A stretch of DNA of 64,000 nt from Lepidodermella squamata (taxonomy: Eukaryota > Gastrotricha): assembly GCA_047495785.1 (NCBI GenBank), contig JBLDXI010000036.1:124001-188000 (forward strand), in the 5' to 3' direction. The position numbers and the translations under genes were made by a program. Positions 21,312 to 29,809 of this stretch are shown piece after piece. Under the pieces are notes generated by a model. It searched no databases, had not been told where the DNA came from, and saw nothing but the letters and a program-made list of their open reading frames with translations. Each line of letters opens with the position of its first letter. Within the stretch, counting starts at the first letter, position 1.

Positions 21312-22031
21312 CATGACCAGAACGCTAATCAAGCTGCAGCTTCCCTGCCGGCGGGTCAGCCCACGAAGCAGTTATCGCAGAACGCCAGTGATCAGACACC
21401 CCCCTCGGGACAGAGCTCCTCTGCTGCAGTTGCTACCGAGCCGACAACACAGAACCCTGATCAAGTCGCTGCTGTTGCCAAGAAGCAAGCATCAAAGAAC
21501 GTTGATGCTCAGGTGGCCTCCGCGAGACAAACCTCCACCGCTGCAGCTGCCTCCAAGCAAGCAGAAAATCAGAACCAAGCAGCTACAAGTGGCAAACCGA
21601 CAACGCAGAACGCTGCTGCAGTTGCTAGCAATTCGACTAGCTCAAAGGCAACAATATCAGAATCGGAACCTGTAGAACGTGTCATAGCAGTCGTCGAATA
21701 CACATACACATTTCATCATGAACAAAGGACGGCAACATTCCCGCCACAGTTGGATTACGGCATGCCGTTCCTATTTCTGTATACAGATGTTATTGACGAT
21801 GTGTATGTCGGGAATACTCGAACGCCCCTGCTGCGTGTAATACCGACAGAAAAAGCGAGTGACAAGAGCAGTTTCTTCTCTAAAACATTTGAAAAGCCCA
21901 TATTTGTTCCGATTAAGCGTCGTGTGTTATCCGTAATTGAAATTCAGATATATAAAGACTCAGGGTTACCTGTAAAATTCGTCAGTGGTAAAGCAGTCAT
22001 CTTAGTGCAAATTAGACCTATAGCTAAATAA
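21312..22031 (+). CDS. Penton/minor-capsid-like protein, 5' end incomplete
   Basis: The frame is open from 21312 to the TAA at 22031 (239 codons) but has no ATG in its first two-thirds. The ATG at 21313 is in another frame. The N-terminal third is Gln/Ala/Ser/Thr-rich low-complexity sequence. The C-terminal part has a beta-rich domain ending S-V-I-E-I-Q-I-Y-K-D-S-G-L-P followed by G-K-A-V-I-L-V-Q-I-R. That ending and the position just upstream of the core and capsid genes match the penton-type minor capsid protein of Maverick/adintovirus elements. The hAT-like MITE ends 10 bp upstream, so the 5' end may have been displaced, or a short upstream exon may join at CCAG near 21320. Confidence 0.55.
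   Translation, partial: HDQNANQAAASLPAGQPTKQLSQNASDQTPPSGQSSSAAVATEPTTQNPDQVAAVAKKQASKNVDAQVASARQTSTAAAASKQAENQNQAATSGKPTTQNAAAVASNSTSSKATISESEPVERVIAVVEYTYTFHHEQRTATFPPQLDYGMPFLFLYTDVIDDVYVGNTRTPLLRVIPTEKASDKSSFFSKTFEKPIFVPIKRRVLSVIEIQIYKDSGLPVKFVSGKAVILVQIRPIAK
21949..21957 (+). promoter_or_regulatory. TATA-like box before the core-like gene
   Basis: TATATAAAG lies inside the end of the penton-like gene, about 85 bp upstream of the ATG at 22042. The identical 9-mer occurs upstream of the capsid gene at 22517. Confidence 0.45.
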
Positions 22032-22041
22032 AGAATAAATC

Positions 22042-22509
22042 ATGCAATCAGCTGATGCATACGAAGCCTTTTTGTTACAGCAAAGTGGTTATGGCATAGA
22101 ACCTTTTCGCGGCCAGTCCATTGTTTTTCCCACATATCAGGTATGAAAGATGACGAGTACCTACCAAATGAAGCTGTATTGCGTATGTCGTTAATAGACA
22201 GGGAATGGTTTCGGGAGTGTTGCAGCTGGGTTTTTCCGAAACCACATAATTCCGCTTCTCGGCCCCATTTTTCGCAACTTATCCCATACGACGGCGAATA
22301 TTGCAACCGACCTGTTGGAAAACAATAACGCGAATCCAAGGGAAATACTGAAAAAGAGAGCTGTAGAAGGATTGAAAGGAGTTGCCAAAGATGTTATAAC
22401 CAAAGTCGGATCTCAAATCGGGAGCGGCAAGCGTCATCGCCGTCGGCAAAAGAAGAAGCCAGCGGTGAATAGAAAGAAGAAGAAGAGCACGAAGCGGGTC
22501 TATTTTTGA
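22042..22509 (+). CDS. Basic virion core-like protein, spliced
   Basis: Exon 1 (22042-22140) encodes 33 residues ending T-Y-Q at a CAG/GTATGA donor; exon 2 (22198-22509) begins in phase after a TTAATAG acceptor. Without removal of the 57-bp intron the frame hits a stop at 22144. The product (about 136 residues) has a G-Y-G-I...F-R-G segment, a Gly/Phe-rich stretch and a strongly basic tail (G-S-G-K-R-H-R-R-R-Q-K-K-K). This layout is typical of the small DNA-binding core protein of adintovirus/Maverick elements. The intron is inferred from frame and splice signals only. Confidence 0.6.
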
Positions 22510-22516
22510 AAAAGTG

Positions 22517-22525
22517 TATATAAAG
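22517..22525 (+). promoter_or_regulatory. TATA box of the major capsid gene
   Basis: TATATAAAG, 38 bp upstream of the capsid ATG at 22563 and just after the core gene stop. It matches the box at 21949 exactly. Confidence 0.6.
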
Positions 22526-22562
22526 GGATGCCGAACACTTGTAGAATAAACATCGATTAGCC

Positions 22563-23852
22563 ATGTACGTCCATCCGTCATCGGAGAATGCCATACGCGC
22601 CGAGCTCAACGTGTTCACGTTAAACCCGACGCAAGTGGAAATAGAGAGTAATTACATTACAGAATACGGGCCAGTGTCAGCAATAGCCAATCAGTCGCGA
22701 ATCGATTTTGACATTCCACCCAGCAATGATTGGACCGATCTCAGTCGCTCGTACGTTGAAATAACGTGCAAAATCACGCACGTTGACACAGCCAAAGCGT
22801 CTGAGGAGATCAAATGTGGCCCAATAAATCTGCTGTTGCACAGTATGTTCAGCCAGGTCGATATGAGCATCAACAATACACAGATTAGCGAACCGGCTCC
22901 GACTTACAACTACAAGGCCTTCATTTCGACCTTACTGAGCTATGATCTAGCTGTAAAAGACAGCTATTTGGCGCTGCAGGGATACTATGCTGACGAGGCT
23001 GGCAAAGTCAGCGATCCTGCGGGAAACGGTCACACAAACCGACTTGCATGGGCCAAAAAAGGCGAAATGGTTCTTATCGGCAAGCCGCATTTAGAGCTAT
23101 TCTCTCAACCAAAATTCCTAATTCCAAACACGCCATTCAAGCTAACGTTTGTGCGAGCATCGGATGCGTTTGTTCTGATGCAAGCTGAGGCTGAAAAAAA
23201 CAAGTACACGTTGACTGTCACCGATGCCAAGCTCAAGCTGCGGCGTGTTCGGGTTTCACCGCAATTCACGCTGGCACTGAACCGCACTCTGACAAAAACA
23301 ACAGCGAAATACGGCGTCAACAGGTCTTTTATAAAGATCCTCAACTTGCAGAAGGGATCCTTAAACTACAACTTGGGACACGTCATACTGGGAAAAATTC
23401 CTAGGCGATTAGTAATGTGCTTTGTAAGCGATAAAGATTTCAAAGGTCATTCGAACAGCAGTCCTTACAATTTCAAAAATCCTGGCGTTCAACGAGTCTC
23501 CGTTACGATTGACAGTGAGCATGTCCCGAATAGTCCCCTGGAAATTGGCGAAAGTGAAAATAATGCTGCCCGGGCATTGAACGCTCTCCGGGAGACAATT
23601 TTTCCCTATTCGAGCAAAACTAACGGAATCAAGCTGTCGGAATATGCCAAGGACGGATTTTCGTTCCTAGGGTTCGACCTGTCACCAGATTCGAGCCGTA
23701 GCGCTTACAGTCTAGTAAAAAGCGGAGTCTTGAACATTGATATTCTACTTAAATCGGCATTGGAAGACAATCTCATTCTATTGTGTTACTTTGAAACCGA
23801 TCAAGTGATCGAATTGAATTTCGCAAGAAACGTTTTGGTGGACTTTACATGA
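22563..23852 (+). CDS. Major capsid protein (hexon-like, double jelly-roll family)
   Basis: An intact 429-residue protein. It belongs to the F54H12.2-like family of Maverick/adintovirus capsid proteins, recognised by the N-terminal Y-V-H-P...E-L-N-V-F, the D-F-D-I-P-P...W-T-D-L-S segment, P-L-E-L-F-S-Q-P-K-F-L-I-P-N, and the C-terminal L-L-C-Y-F-E-T-D followed by N-x-x-R-N-V. It forms the virion shell. Its last four bases overlap the protease start (ATGA), and a TATA box lies 38 bp upstream. No frameshift or stop is seen, so the gene looks functional or recently so. Confidence 0.88.
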   Translation: MYVHPSSENAIRAELNVFTLNPTQVEIESNYITEYGPVSAIANQSRIDFDIPPSNDWTDLSRSYVEITCKITHVDTAKASEEIKCGPINLLLHSMFSQVDMSINNTQISEPAPTYNYKAFISTLLSYDLAVKDSYLALQGYYADEAGKVSDPAGNGHTNRLAWAKKGEMVLIGKPHLELFSQPKFLIPNTPFKLTFVRASDAFVLMQAEAEKNKYTLTVTDAKLKLRRVRVSPQFTLALNRTLTKTTAKYGVNRSFIKILNLQKGSLNYNLGHVILGKIPRRLVMCFVSDKDFKGHSNSSPYNFKNPGVQRVSVTIDSEHVPNSPLEIGESENNAARALNALRETIFPYSSKTNGIKLSEYAKDGFSFLGFDLSPDSSRSAYSLVKSGVLNIDILLKSALEDNLILLCYFETDQVIELNFARNVLVDFT

Positions 23853-24427
23853 ATCTTCAACTGAATACTCTTCAATTGGATTGTCTAATGTCTTGTGACA
23901 AAGTCATTAGTAAACTTGCTGTAAAAAAGACTATTCCCTGGGACTATTTACCGCAATATCAGAAAATGAGCGAGCGACCAATGGCGTTGATAGTAAATAC
24001 CGACGCAGCTGGCCAGCCTGGAAGTCACTGGCTATCAATATACATCCCGCATAAGTTGGAACCAGCGTCGCTATTTGACAGCTATGGACAGCGAGGATTT
24101 TACTACAATGAAGCGATTGAAAATTTTTTGAACGAGATCAACGGGCATGGTTATTACAACTATAATGGGCGAAAATATCAGAGCGAAAACACTGCGGTCT
24201 GTGGCTATTACGCTTATTGGAGCTTACATTGGTTATCTCGCGGCGCAACGCTGGAAAAACTAGCATCGATGTTGAATCAGCAACACGTTTCGGATACGTT
24301 TGTTGTCGAACAAGTGACGAAGCTATTTAAAGTGAGCAAAGCTGAAAACATGTCGCGGTATTTTGGCAACTGTAAGGGACATCAATCATGTCAAGCAATG
24401 TGCCAGCAGAGACTGACTTTTCGCTAA
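23849..24427 (+). CDS. Adenovirus-type cysteine protease (maturation protease)
   Basis: 192 residues, a C5/Ulp1-fold protease. The catalytic set is visible: His60 in G-S-H-W, Asp77 in L-F-D-S-Y-G, Gln111 and Cys118 in T-A-V-C-G-Y-Y-A. It would cleave capsid precursors during virion maturation. The gene overlaps the capsid gene by 4 bp and the ATPase gene by 40 bp, a compact virus-like arrangement. It is intact. Confidence 0.88.
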   Translation: MNLQLNTLQLDCLMSCDKVISKLAVKKTIPWDYLPQYQKMSERPMALIVNTDAAGQPGSHWLSIYIPHKLEPASLFDSYGQRGFYYNEAIENFLNEINGHGYYNYNGRKYQSENTAVCGYYAYWSLHWLSRGATLEKLASMLNQQHVSDTFVVEQVTKLFKVSKAENMSRYFGNCKGHQSCQAMCQQRLTFR

Positions 24428-25080
24428 GCTTGGAGGCGCCGTTTTGTTCACTTGTCATCGGTCCTAGCGGCGCAGGAAAGTCATGGCTTATTAGAAAAAT
24501 GTTGAATGATCCTGAATCTATATCCCCGCCACCGAAAGCTATTTTATGGTTCTATGGCGTTGATACAAAAATGCACGCAGAGGTCAAGGAAGAAGTGGAG
24601 AAAAGTCGCGGCATAACGATTGAATTTAGAAAAGGCTTGGAAAATCTCAATTTTGACGAATTTGAATCGAGCGCAAATGCAGGCGATCATACACTGCTCA
24701 TCATAGACGACTTGTATGATACGGGAAGAAATGACCCGAAAATTCATCAACTATTCTATCGCTATTCGCATCACATGCAGTTGTCCGTGTTTTTCACGCA
24801 ACAAGCAATATTCAGCAAAGGAAAGGTTTCCAAGGAGATGACCTTGAACGCCAAATATTTGTTCATATTCCGCCATCGGGCAGATCTTACAGCATTTCGC
24901 TATCTTGCAATGCAATTGGAACCGTTGCGCTGGCGTTTTCTAGTCGAAAGCTTCGAAATTGAAACTAGTAAAGGCGGCCATCACTACTTGTTAATTGATT
25001 TGAGCCCAAACTGCCCTGAATATATGAGATATAGGACTGGTGTGGGGAGCTATCCGGGAGTTGTTTATGTGCCGAAATGA
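24388..25080 (+). CDS. Genome-packaging ATPase (FtsK/HerA, A32-like)
   Basis: 230 residues. Walker A G-P-S-G-A-G-K-S at residues 25-32; Walker B hydrophobic run L-L-I-I-D-D at 103-108; a conserved F-F-T-Q-Q sensor-like motif follows. This is the motor expected to pump genomic DNA into the capsid. AATAAA begins 4 bp after the stop (25084-25089), a likely polyadenylation signal. It is intact. Confidence 0.9.
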   Translation: MSSNVPAETDFSLSLEAPFCSLVIGPSGAGKSWLIRKMLNDPESISPPPKAILWFYGVDTKMHAEVKEEVEKSRGITIEFRKGLENLNFDEFESSANAGDHTLLIIDDLYDTGRNDPKIHQLFYRYSHHMQLSVFFTQQAIFSKGKVSKEMTLNAKYLFIFRHRADLTAFRYLAMQLEPLRWRFLVESFEIETSKGGHHYLLIDLSPNCPEYMRYRTGVGSYPGVVYVPK

Positions 25081-25083
25081 TCC

Positions 25084-25089
25084 AATAAA
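25084..25089 (+). terminator. Candidate polyadenylation signal after the packaging ATPase
   Basis: AATAAA immediately after the ATPase stop and just before the next TATA box, marking a transcription unit boundary in the virion gene block. Confidence 0.5.
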
Positions 25090-25092
25090 ATG

Positions 25093-25102
25093 TATATATA
25101 AA
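25093..25102 (+). promoter_or_regulatory. TATA box of the small basic late gene
   Basis: TATATATAAA, 36 bp upstream of the ATG at 25138. The distance and core match the capsid gene box. Confidence 0.55.
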
Positions 25103-25137
25103 TAAGAAGTCTTGTTTCGTAAGTGATCCTGCGAAGT

Positions 25138-25458
25138 ATGCGTAGAAAGCTTGGAAAGTCACACAGGATTTTAGGTTTTGTCAGGGAAATTCTCAGAGCA
25201 AAGACTCACGACAGACGTCGGCAACTGTTATCAATAGCCCCTGATACCGTGATAAAATTAATTTGCGAGATTTGTCTCAACCTCGCCAATAAAAATTTAC
25301 TGATACCGTCAAATCAGGCCAGGAAATTGCGTAAATTTAAAAAATCAATCGAGAAATTGAGCAAAACCGATACGACAGTCAACGGTAATCGGGAATATAT
25401 TGTTCAAAAAGGCGGCGCAGCCTTTGTAGTGCCTCTACTGACAGCCGCAGCTGGTTAG
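25138..25458 (+). CDS. Small basic Maverick-associated protein
   Basis: 106 residues. I start it at the ATG at 25138, not the in-frame GTG 15 bases earlier, because of the TATA box spacing. The sequence is Arg/Lys-rich, with R-K-L-G-K-S-H-R-I-L at the start, K-L-R-K-F-K in the middle and Q-K-G-G-A-A-F-V-V-P-L-L near the end. A small protein with this C-terminal Q-K/R-G-G plus hydrophobic tail is regularly found next to the capsid genes of Maverick/adintovirus elements. Its exact role (minor virion or core protein) is unknown to me. Confidence 0.6.
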   Translation: MRRKLGKSHRILGFVREILRAKTHDRRRQLLSIAPDTVIKLICEICLNLANKNLLIPSNQARKLRKFKKSIEKLSKTDTTVNGNREYIVQKGGAAFVVPLLTAAAG

Positions 25459-25554
25459 TGTTTTTTGTTTATGACCACCATTTAGCAGCTTTCCAAGCGC
25501 AAATTTAGGTTTACTGCCCACCGTTGTTGAATCGATCATCAAAGCAGCGCGCAA

Positions 25555-26526
25555 ATGATCAAATCAACATCAACATCGGGCCAATACGCTAAGCGGTACA
25601 GTTTGGTGCCTGGGACACTAGTTGACGGATCGAAATCAACCATTGAAACGGAAAGCAAGCGGATAATTAAGGAGGCTTCTGAACCGGCGCAGAAAGGACA
25701 ACTCAAGCGTAACGCAATGCAAATGCTAAATGCGTTATCGGACAACAATGAAGATGACGCTCGCGAAAAGTTGTATAAATTCAACTCGGCTTTTCGCGAC
25801 TTCGAGCGAGCTGTAAGAGAGTTGAAAATTGCCGAATCGATCAAAGCTGAGGAAGATGAGAACGAGGAGGAAGATGAAGATGAGGAAGTGGGAGAAGAAG
25901 AAGATAGTCAGGTCATAAGTCCTAAGGAATCCTCAACGCCTATTTTGCGGAGGGCATCAAAGCTTAGTTTCATCAAAACAAGTCCGAAGCCGGAACAGGT
26001 GAACGGAAACGATGACGGAAATGAGGATGAAATTCCAGTTAAAATACCTAGAGCTGAAAATAAGAAAATTGTACTTGAGAAACTCGCGGATCAGACTATT
26101 ATAGATCATTTCCCAACAGAACAACGTCGAAAAGAAGTAGCGAGGATTTTGAACCATTTGAGGGGACAAGACAAACCGAAAAATGTATTCATTACGGACG
26201 ACAATGCTAAAATTATGCTCATGAACAACACTGGAACCTTGTCAGATTCCTGGGACTTGGTTGATTTTTTGGACAAAGCCACAAACAAGAAGATGAATTT
26301 GAGCGAAACAACACGGGGAAGAATCCGTAATTTTGTACGAGTTGGACAGCTGAACGCGACTAATCCATTAGTTTCCGCATCTCCTCGTGACATCCGAAGC
26401 CGTAATGATACAAAGCAAAAGAAGAATAAGACTCCTCATCCAACAAACAGTCAACCCGGCAAACAGAAGGGAGGTAAATGGCTAGCATGGACTCCTAAAA
26501 TTTCAAATCGACTAAAATTGGACTAA
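25555..26526 (+). CDS. Acidic late protein of Maverick type, function unknown
   Basis: 323 residues. The N-terminal 100 form a likely helical region; residues about 102-120 are an almost uninterrupted Glu/Asp run; a globular C-terminal segment has I-L-N-H-L-R...W-D-L-V-D-F-L-D-K-A-T and R-G-R-I-R-N-F-V. The tail is Lys/Gly-rich (Q-K-G-G-K-W-L-A-W). Similar proteins with a helical N-terminus and this C-terminal pattern occur at the end of virion gene blocks in Maverick-like elements; I do not know a function. Its last 32 bp overlap the 3' end of the oppositely transcribed phosphoesterase gene. Confidence 0.5.
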   Translation: MIKSTSTSGQYAKRYSLVPGTLVDGSKSTIETESKRIIKEASEPAQKGQLKRNAMQMLNALSDNNEDDAREKLYKFNSAFRDFERAVRELKIAESIKAEEDENEEEDEDEEVGEEEDSQVISPKESSTPILRRASKLSFIKTSPKPEQVNGNDDGNEDEIPVKIPRAENKKIVLEKLADQTIIDHFPTEQRRKEVARILNHLRGQDKPKNVFITDDNAKIMLMNNTGTLSDSWDLVDFLDKATNKKMNLSETTRGRIRNFVRVGQLNATNPLVSASPRDIRSRNDTKQKKNKTPHPTNSQPGKQKGGKWLAWTPKISNRLKLD

Positions 26527-27414
26527 ACTTTAACTCGTTATGACTGTTACACATGCTAGCGTTAATGAATTGTGTGGTTTCCGATCCCATTTCTCCGTGA
26601 CCTAAGTAAAGAGACCTTAACATGAAAAAATTAGCCTTTTCGAAGTAATTACTATCATGGCAATGTCCAAAAACATGAACTTTTGGTTTGACTCGGGACA
26701 GAACGTGATTAGTCAAGGCCAGGCAGCCCATTCGATCCCCAGCAAGAGTTTTGTCCAGGATTCCTAACGGAGGGCAATGTGTTACCAGCACATCGGTGTC
26801 GGCTGGAATCATGCGCCATTTTTCATCAATGTCAACGCCCCGATTTCGTGTGAACGCTGAATGCCAGCAGCTGTCCACGGTTGGGGTCCTAACAGTACTG
26901 ATCTCAGTTTTAGGGTTTGATTGTATTAACAAATTTCTTACCAGGGAGAACCGTAAATCTTCACGTCGTCAACCGTGATCGAGTTGTCTTGAAGATAGGT
27001 GCAATTTTTGAAATCATATTGTCGATCTTGTAGACAACGATCGTGGTTTCCGCCGATCGCGATAATTGCTCGAAAGGATGACCTGATTTCGGACAATAGG
27101 TCATCAAACGCTTTCATTTCTTGCACGGTTCCAAATTTAGAAATATCGCCGGCATGAACCAAAACATCAGCAGTCGCGGTGGGTCGTAAGAACGGTAAGA
27201 AGTTCCCATTATGAGTGTCCGACACGCACAGTAGGCGAAGAGACGGCTTTGCACCGTCGAATATGCGACGTGGCTTGTCAAGCTGGTCGAGAGGCTATAA
27301 ATCGTGATATTTTTACAACTCCTCGTTCTAATAGAAGAACCAACTTACTTCAAATGATTTCACTATTCCCCAAGCAAAATTCGGGTGCATCGGTGAAGTA
27401 TAGTTAATCCTCAT
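26495..27414 (-). CDS. MPPED/UPF0046-type metallophosphoesterase, 3 exons
   Basis: Exons 27349-27414, 26942-27294 and 26495-26888 join in frame (270 residues; introns of 54 and 53 bp). The calcineurin-type metal sites are complete: S-D-T-H-N-G, H-A-G-D-I-S, G-G-N-H-D, V-T-H-C-P-P and G-H-C-H. Together with F-D-G-x-K-P near the N-terminus and I-Y-G-S-P-W this places it in the MPPED1/2 family, animal cyclic-nucleotide or phosphodiester hydrolases. It lies tail to tail with the late gene block and next to the RNR gene. It looks captured from a host, since it keeps introns. Whether it serves the element or is unrelated host DNA is open. Confidence 0.8.
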
Positions 27415-27474
27415 TGCATAAAATATGCTAAAATAGATTGATACAAGGGAGCGTTAGTGCATCTTTTTAATTGG

Positions 27475-28572
27475 TCAAAAATCTGCATCGACAGAAAAAG
27501 TGCGATCAGCAAAAGGTTTTGAGCTCATCACACCCATCTTCTGATACTCGCCGACTCGTTTCTCGAAAAAATTGGTCTTTCCATCTAGCGAAATGTTTTC
27601 CATAAAGTCAAAGGGATTCAAAGTATTGAAAACCGTTGGACAATCAAGCTCTACGAGAAGACGATCAGCCACAAACTCAATATACTGATTCATCAGTGTA
27701 CGATTAATACCAATTAGAGCACAAGGTAAAGCATCCACAAGGAATTCTTGCTCAATTAGGACAGCCTCGCGAATTATCTCAGTGATACGCATGACACTAG
27801 GTCGATTAATCAGATGCCGGAACATAAGACAGGCAAAATCGGTGTGTAAACCCTAGGTTTCGGAGGCAAATGGGATCTAAGACTCGAGAGTGAATAAATC
27901 AACATACCTCGTCGCGGCTAATGAGTTCGTTGCTGAATGTCAACCCTGGCATAAGTCCACGCTTCTTTAGCCAGAATATGGAAGCGAACGATCCGCTAAA
28001 GAAGATGCCTTCGACGGCAGCAAAGGCGACAATTCGTTCGCCAAAAGTAGCAGACTTATCGTCTATCCATCGCAGGGCCCAGTCAGCCTTTCTCCTTACA
28101 CACGGCAAAGTCTCGATAGCATTGAAAAGTAAATCCCTGAATAAATGACTATTTAGAAAGTCAACATTAAGACATAGATTACAAACCGTTCCGAAGGATC
28201 TTTGATGTAAGTGTCTATTAGAAGGCTATACATTTCAGAATGGATGTTCTCAATTGCAATTTGAAGACCATAGAAACATCTCGCTTCAGGAATCTGAACC
28301 TCTTGAGCGAAACTTGCTACGAGGTTCTCATTCACTATTCCATCACTCGCAGCAAAAAACGCGAGGACGCGTGAGATGAAATAGCGTTCGTCAGGCTTCA
28401 ACTTCTCCCAGTCAGTCCGATCATCAGATAAATCAACCTCCTCAGTGGTCCAAAAAGACGCCTCTGCCTTCTTGTACATCTTCCAAATAGCAGGATAGCG
28501 AATAGGTAGAATAACGAAACGCCGAGAGTTCTTTCGAAGCAGTGGCTCATCAAAATCGATGGAGGCGCTCAT
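27475..28572 (-). CDS. RRM2-like: Ribonucleotide reductase small subunit (class Ia, R2)
   Basis: Exons 28187-28572, 27908-28136 and 27475-27852 (introns of 50 and 55 bp) give 330 residues. Visible signatures: E-E-V-D-L-S near the N-terminus (Asp47 as metal ligand), [12 protein letters not shown], then E108-x-x-H111 and the radical-position Tyr115 in [15 protein letters not shown] and A-D-W-A-L-R-W. The C-terminal D-A-D-F is the tail that docks into the large subunit. The enzyme makes deoxyribonucleotides with an R1 partner, none of which is encoded here, so it would have to use host R1. It is complete and open. Location between virus-type gene blocks suggests acquisition to raise dNTP supply. 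Confidence 0.88.
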
Positions 28573-28583
28573 TATAGATTATG

Positions 28584-28597
28584 CTAAATCCTCTAAA
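28584..28597 (-). promoter_or_regulatory. Shared leader motif, copy before the RNR gene
   Basis: On the minus strand TTTAGAGGATTTAG, 12 bp upstream of the R2 start codon. A 13/14 match (TTTAGAGGACTTAG) lies 16 bp upstream of the first UBL3-like gene (29009-29022). It may be an early promoter or initiator element of the minus-strand block. Confidence 0.4.
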
Positions 28598-28636
28598 TTT
28601 GTGAAAATCAAAGTTACCACTCAACTGCGGTTTCAT

Positions 28637-28993
28637 TCAAATCGCATTGATCACTCCGATATAAAACTCCAAGCGTGATTTTTCACGACTAAGCCGTCTG
28701 AGATGTGGGTTGGAAAAACGGAGCGACTTGGGCAGGCAGTAATTGCCGTTACTCAATACCAATCTCCCTGGAATAGAGGGCCTGTCAGGCATGCATCCAG
28801 GCCAGTCAAACCAAAGCCAATTCAAGAACTCGCCGACAGTTTCCTCCCTGCTGTTGATTGGCCAAGATACCCTGTCGCCGTTCACCAATATCAAACCTAT
28901 TCGCAGTTGTCGCGAATTGTATGTGTCGCTCGTAACATCGAAAGGTTGCAGCGTCTCATTGCTGCTGGCGAGAGAAGGTGGTGGCGCGTTCAT
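28637..28993 (-). CDS. UBL3-like ubiquitin-fold protein 1
   Basis: 118 residues, single exon. After a short Ser/Pro-rich N-terminus comes L-R-I-G-L-I-L-V-N-G-D, then T-V-G-E-F-L...D-W-P-G and R-L-V-L-S-N-G, ending in a beta-strand-like R-L-E-F-Y-I-G-V-I. The order beta strand, acidic turn, helix, W-P, L-R/V-L strand is that of the membrane-anchored ubiquitin-fold (UBL3) family. There is no C-terminal Gly-Gly and no prenylation CaaX box, so it is unlikely to be conjugated. Assignment is by pattern only. Confidence 0.5.
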   Translation of the reverse strand: MNAPPPSLASSNETLQPFDVTSDTYNSRQLRIGLILVNGDRVSWPINSREETVGEFLNWLWFDWPGCMPDRPSIPGRLVLSNGNYCLPKSLRFSNPHLRRLSREKSRLEFYIGVINAI

Positions 28994-29008
28994 TAAATAT
29001 TGGTATCT

Positions 29009-29022
29009 CTAAGTCCTCTAAA
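29009..29022 (-). promoter_or_regulatory. Shared leader motif, copy before UBL3-like gene 1
   Basis: TTTAGAGGACTTAG on the minus strand, 16 bp before the ATG at 28993. It differs at one base from the motif before the RNR gene. Confidence 0.4.
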
Positions 29023-29066
29023 TTGTAAAACAAGACCAAAAAAAACATTCAGGTATAATTTATGGT

Positions 29067-29319
29067 TTAGGATTTAGGATAGAAACAAATTGCAGTTTCC
29101 GTCTCAGATAGACGATAGATAATAGCGTCGGCTGAACCCGAAGTGAAAACGCAGGCTTTGCATGGGCTGTTGCGGATGAACATTATCTAGGAAATAGAAG
29201 CGTAAGGCGCGATTATTTCGTCGAAACTAACTCACACGTAGGTTCCCGACTTCTCTGATTAATACTTTTGGCTTGAGACCCTTTGGCAATCTGAGTTTCA
29301 ATCTCCACTTTTGTTGCAT
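29067..29319 (-). CDS. Possible small spliced gene in the UBL cluster
   Basis: Exons 29236-29319 (28 codons, GTGAGT donor) and 29067-29186 (40 codons with stop; TTCCTAG acceptor) join in phase 0 to a 67-residue basic peptide containing G-L-K-P-K-V-L-I. That segment recalls the G-L-K-P / G-P-K-P stretch after W-P-x-x-W in the neighbouring UBL3-like proteins, so it could be a decayed family member. Evidence is weak: frame and splice signals only. Confidence 0.3.
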
Positions 29320-29423
29320 TTTTCTATCGTCTTAATAATTGATCTAAGATGTAAAACAAGTCAGAAAATTATACTAGTCAGTTATATTTGTTCCGGCATT
29401 CCTTGACTTGGATAACTTCAAAA

Positions 29424-29758
29424 TCAATGCATTCCAGTTCGACTGCTCCTGAACCCCAATATCCTGCAAGAATCCCCTATTTTAATTAATTTTTTTTTGT
29501 CATGTGAATTTATCACTTGGCAAGAAAATTACTTATAGGAGCAAAGTTGCGCTTCAACGGTAAGCCTTTGTGGAGCAGGCGAAGGTTCATGATATGCGGC
29601 TTCAATCCCCAGCTTTCAGGCCATTCGTAGTACAATTGGTAGATAATGTCCTGTACCGTGTGGGATTCGGAACAGTGCATTATGATCTGGTCTCCGTTCC
29701 GCCAATTAAGCTTGACTATAAATCCAGTATTAGGTGATCCGCTCGCTGAACCTTTCAT
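29424..29758 (-). CDS. UBL3-like ubiquitin-fold protein 2
   Basis: The first exon (29517-29758) encodes W-R-N-G-D, S-H-T-V-Q-D-I, Y-E-W-P-E-S-W-G and N-L-R-L-L-H-K-G-L-P-L, a very good match to the UBL3 pattern (T-V-x-D-I helix, W-P-x-x-W, L-R-L strand, basic K-G turn). Unspliced it stops at 29513 (81 residues). A GTGATA donor and TTGCAG acceptor would add exon 29424-29463 in frame and supply the final strand. It probably binds membranes or ubiquitin-pathway proteins; no CaaX box is visible. Confidence 0.6.
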
Positions 29759-29809
29759 TTTTCAATTCCTAAAAATAACAGAAAGAAAGAACGATTAATT
29801 AACAGCATT

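Noticed and set aside
21313-21675. Open frame beginning with the ATG at 21313
   Set aside because: The Arg/Pro/Leu-rich product is the shifted reading of the Gln/Ala-rich penton-like frame, which continues into a conserved beta-rich domain.
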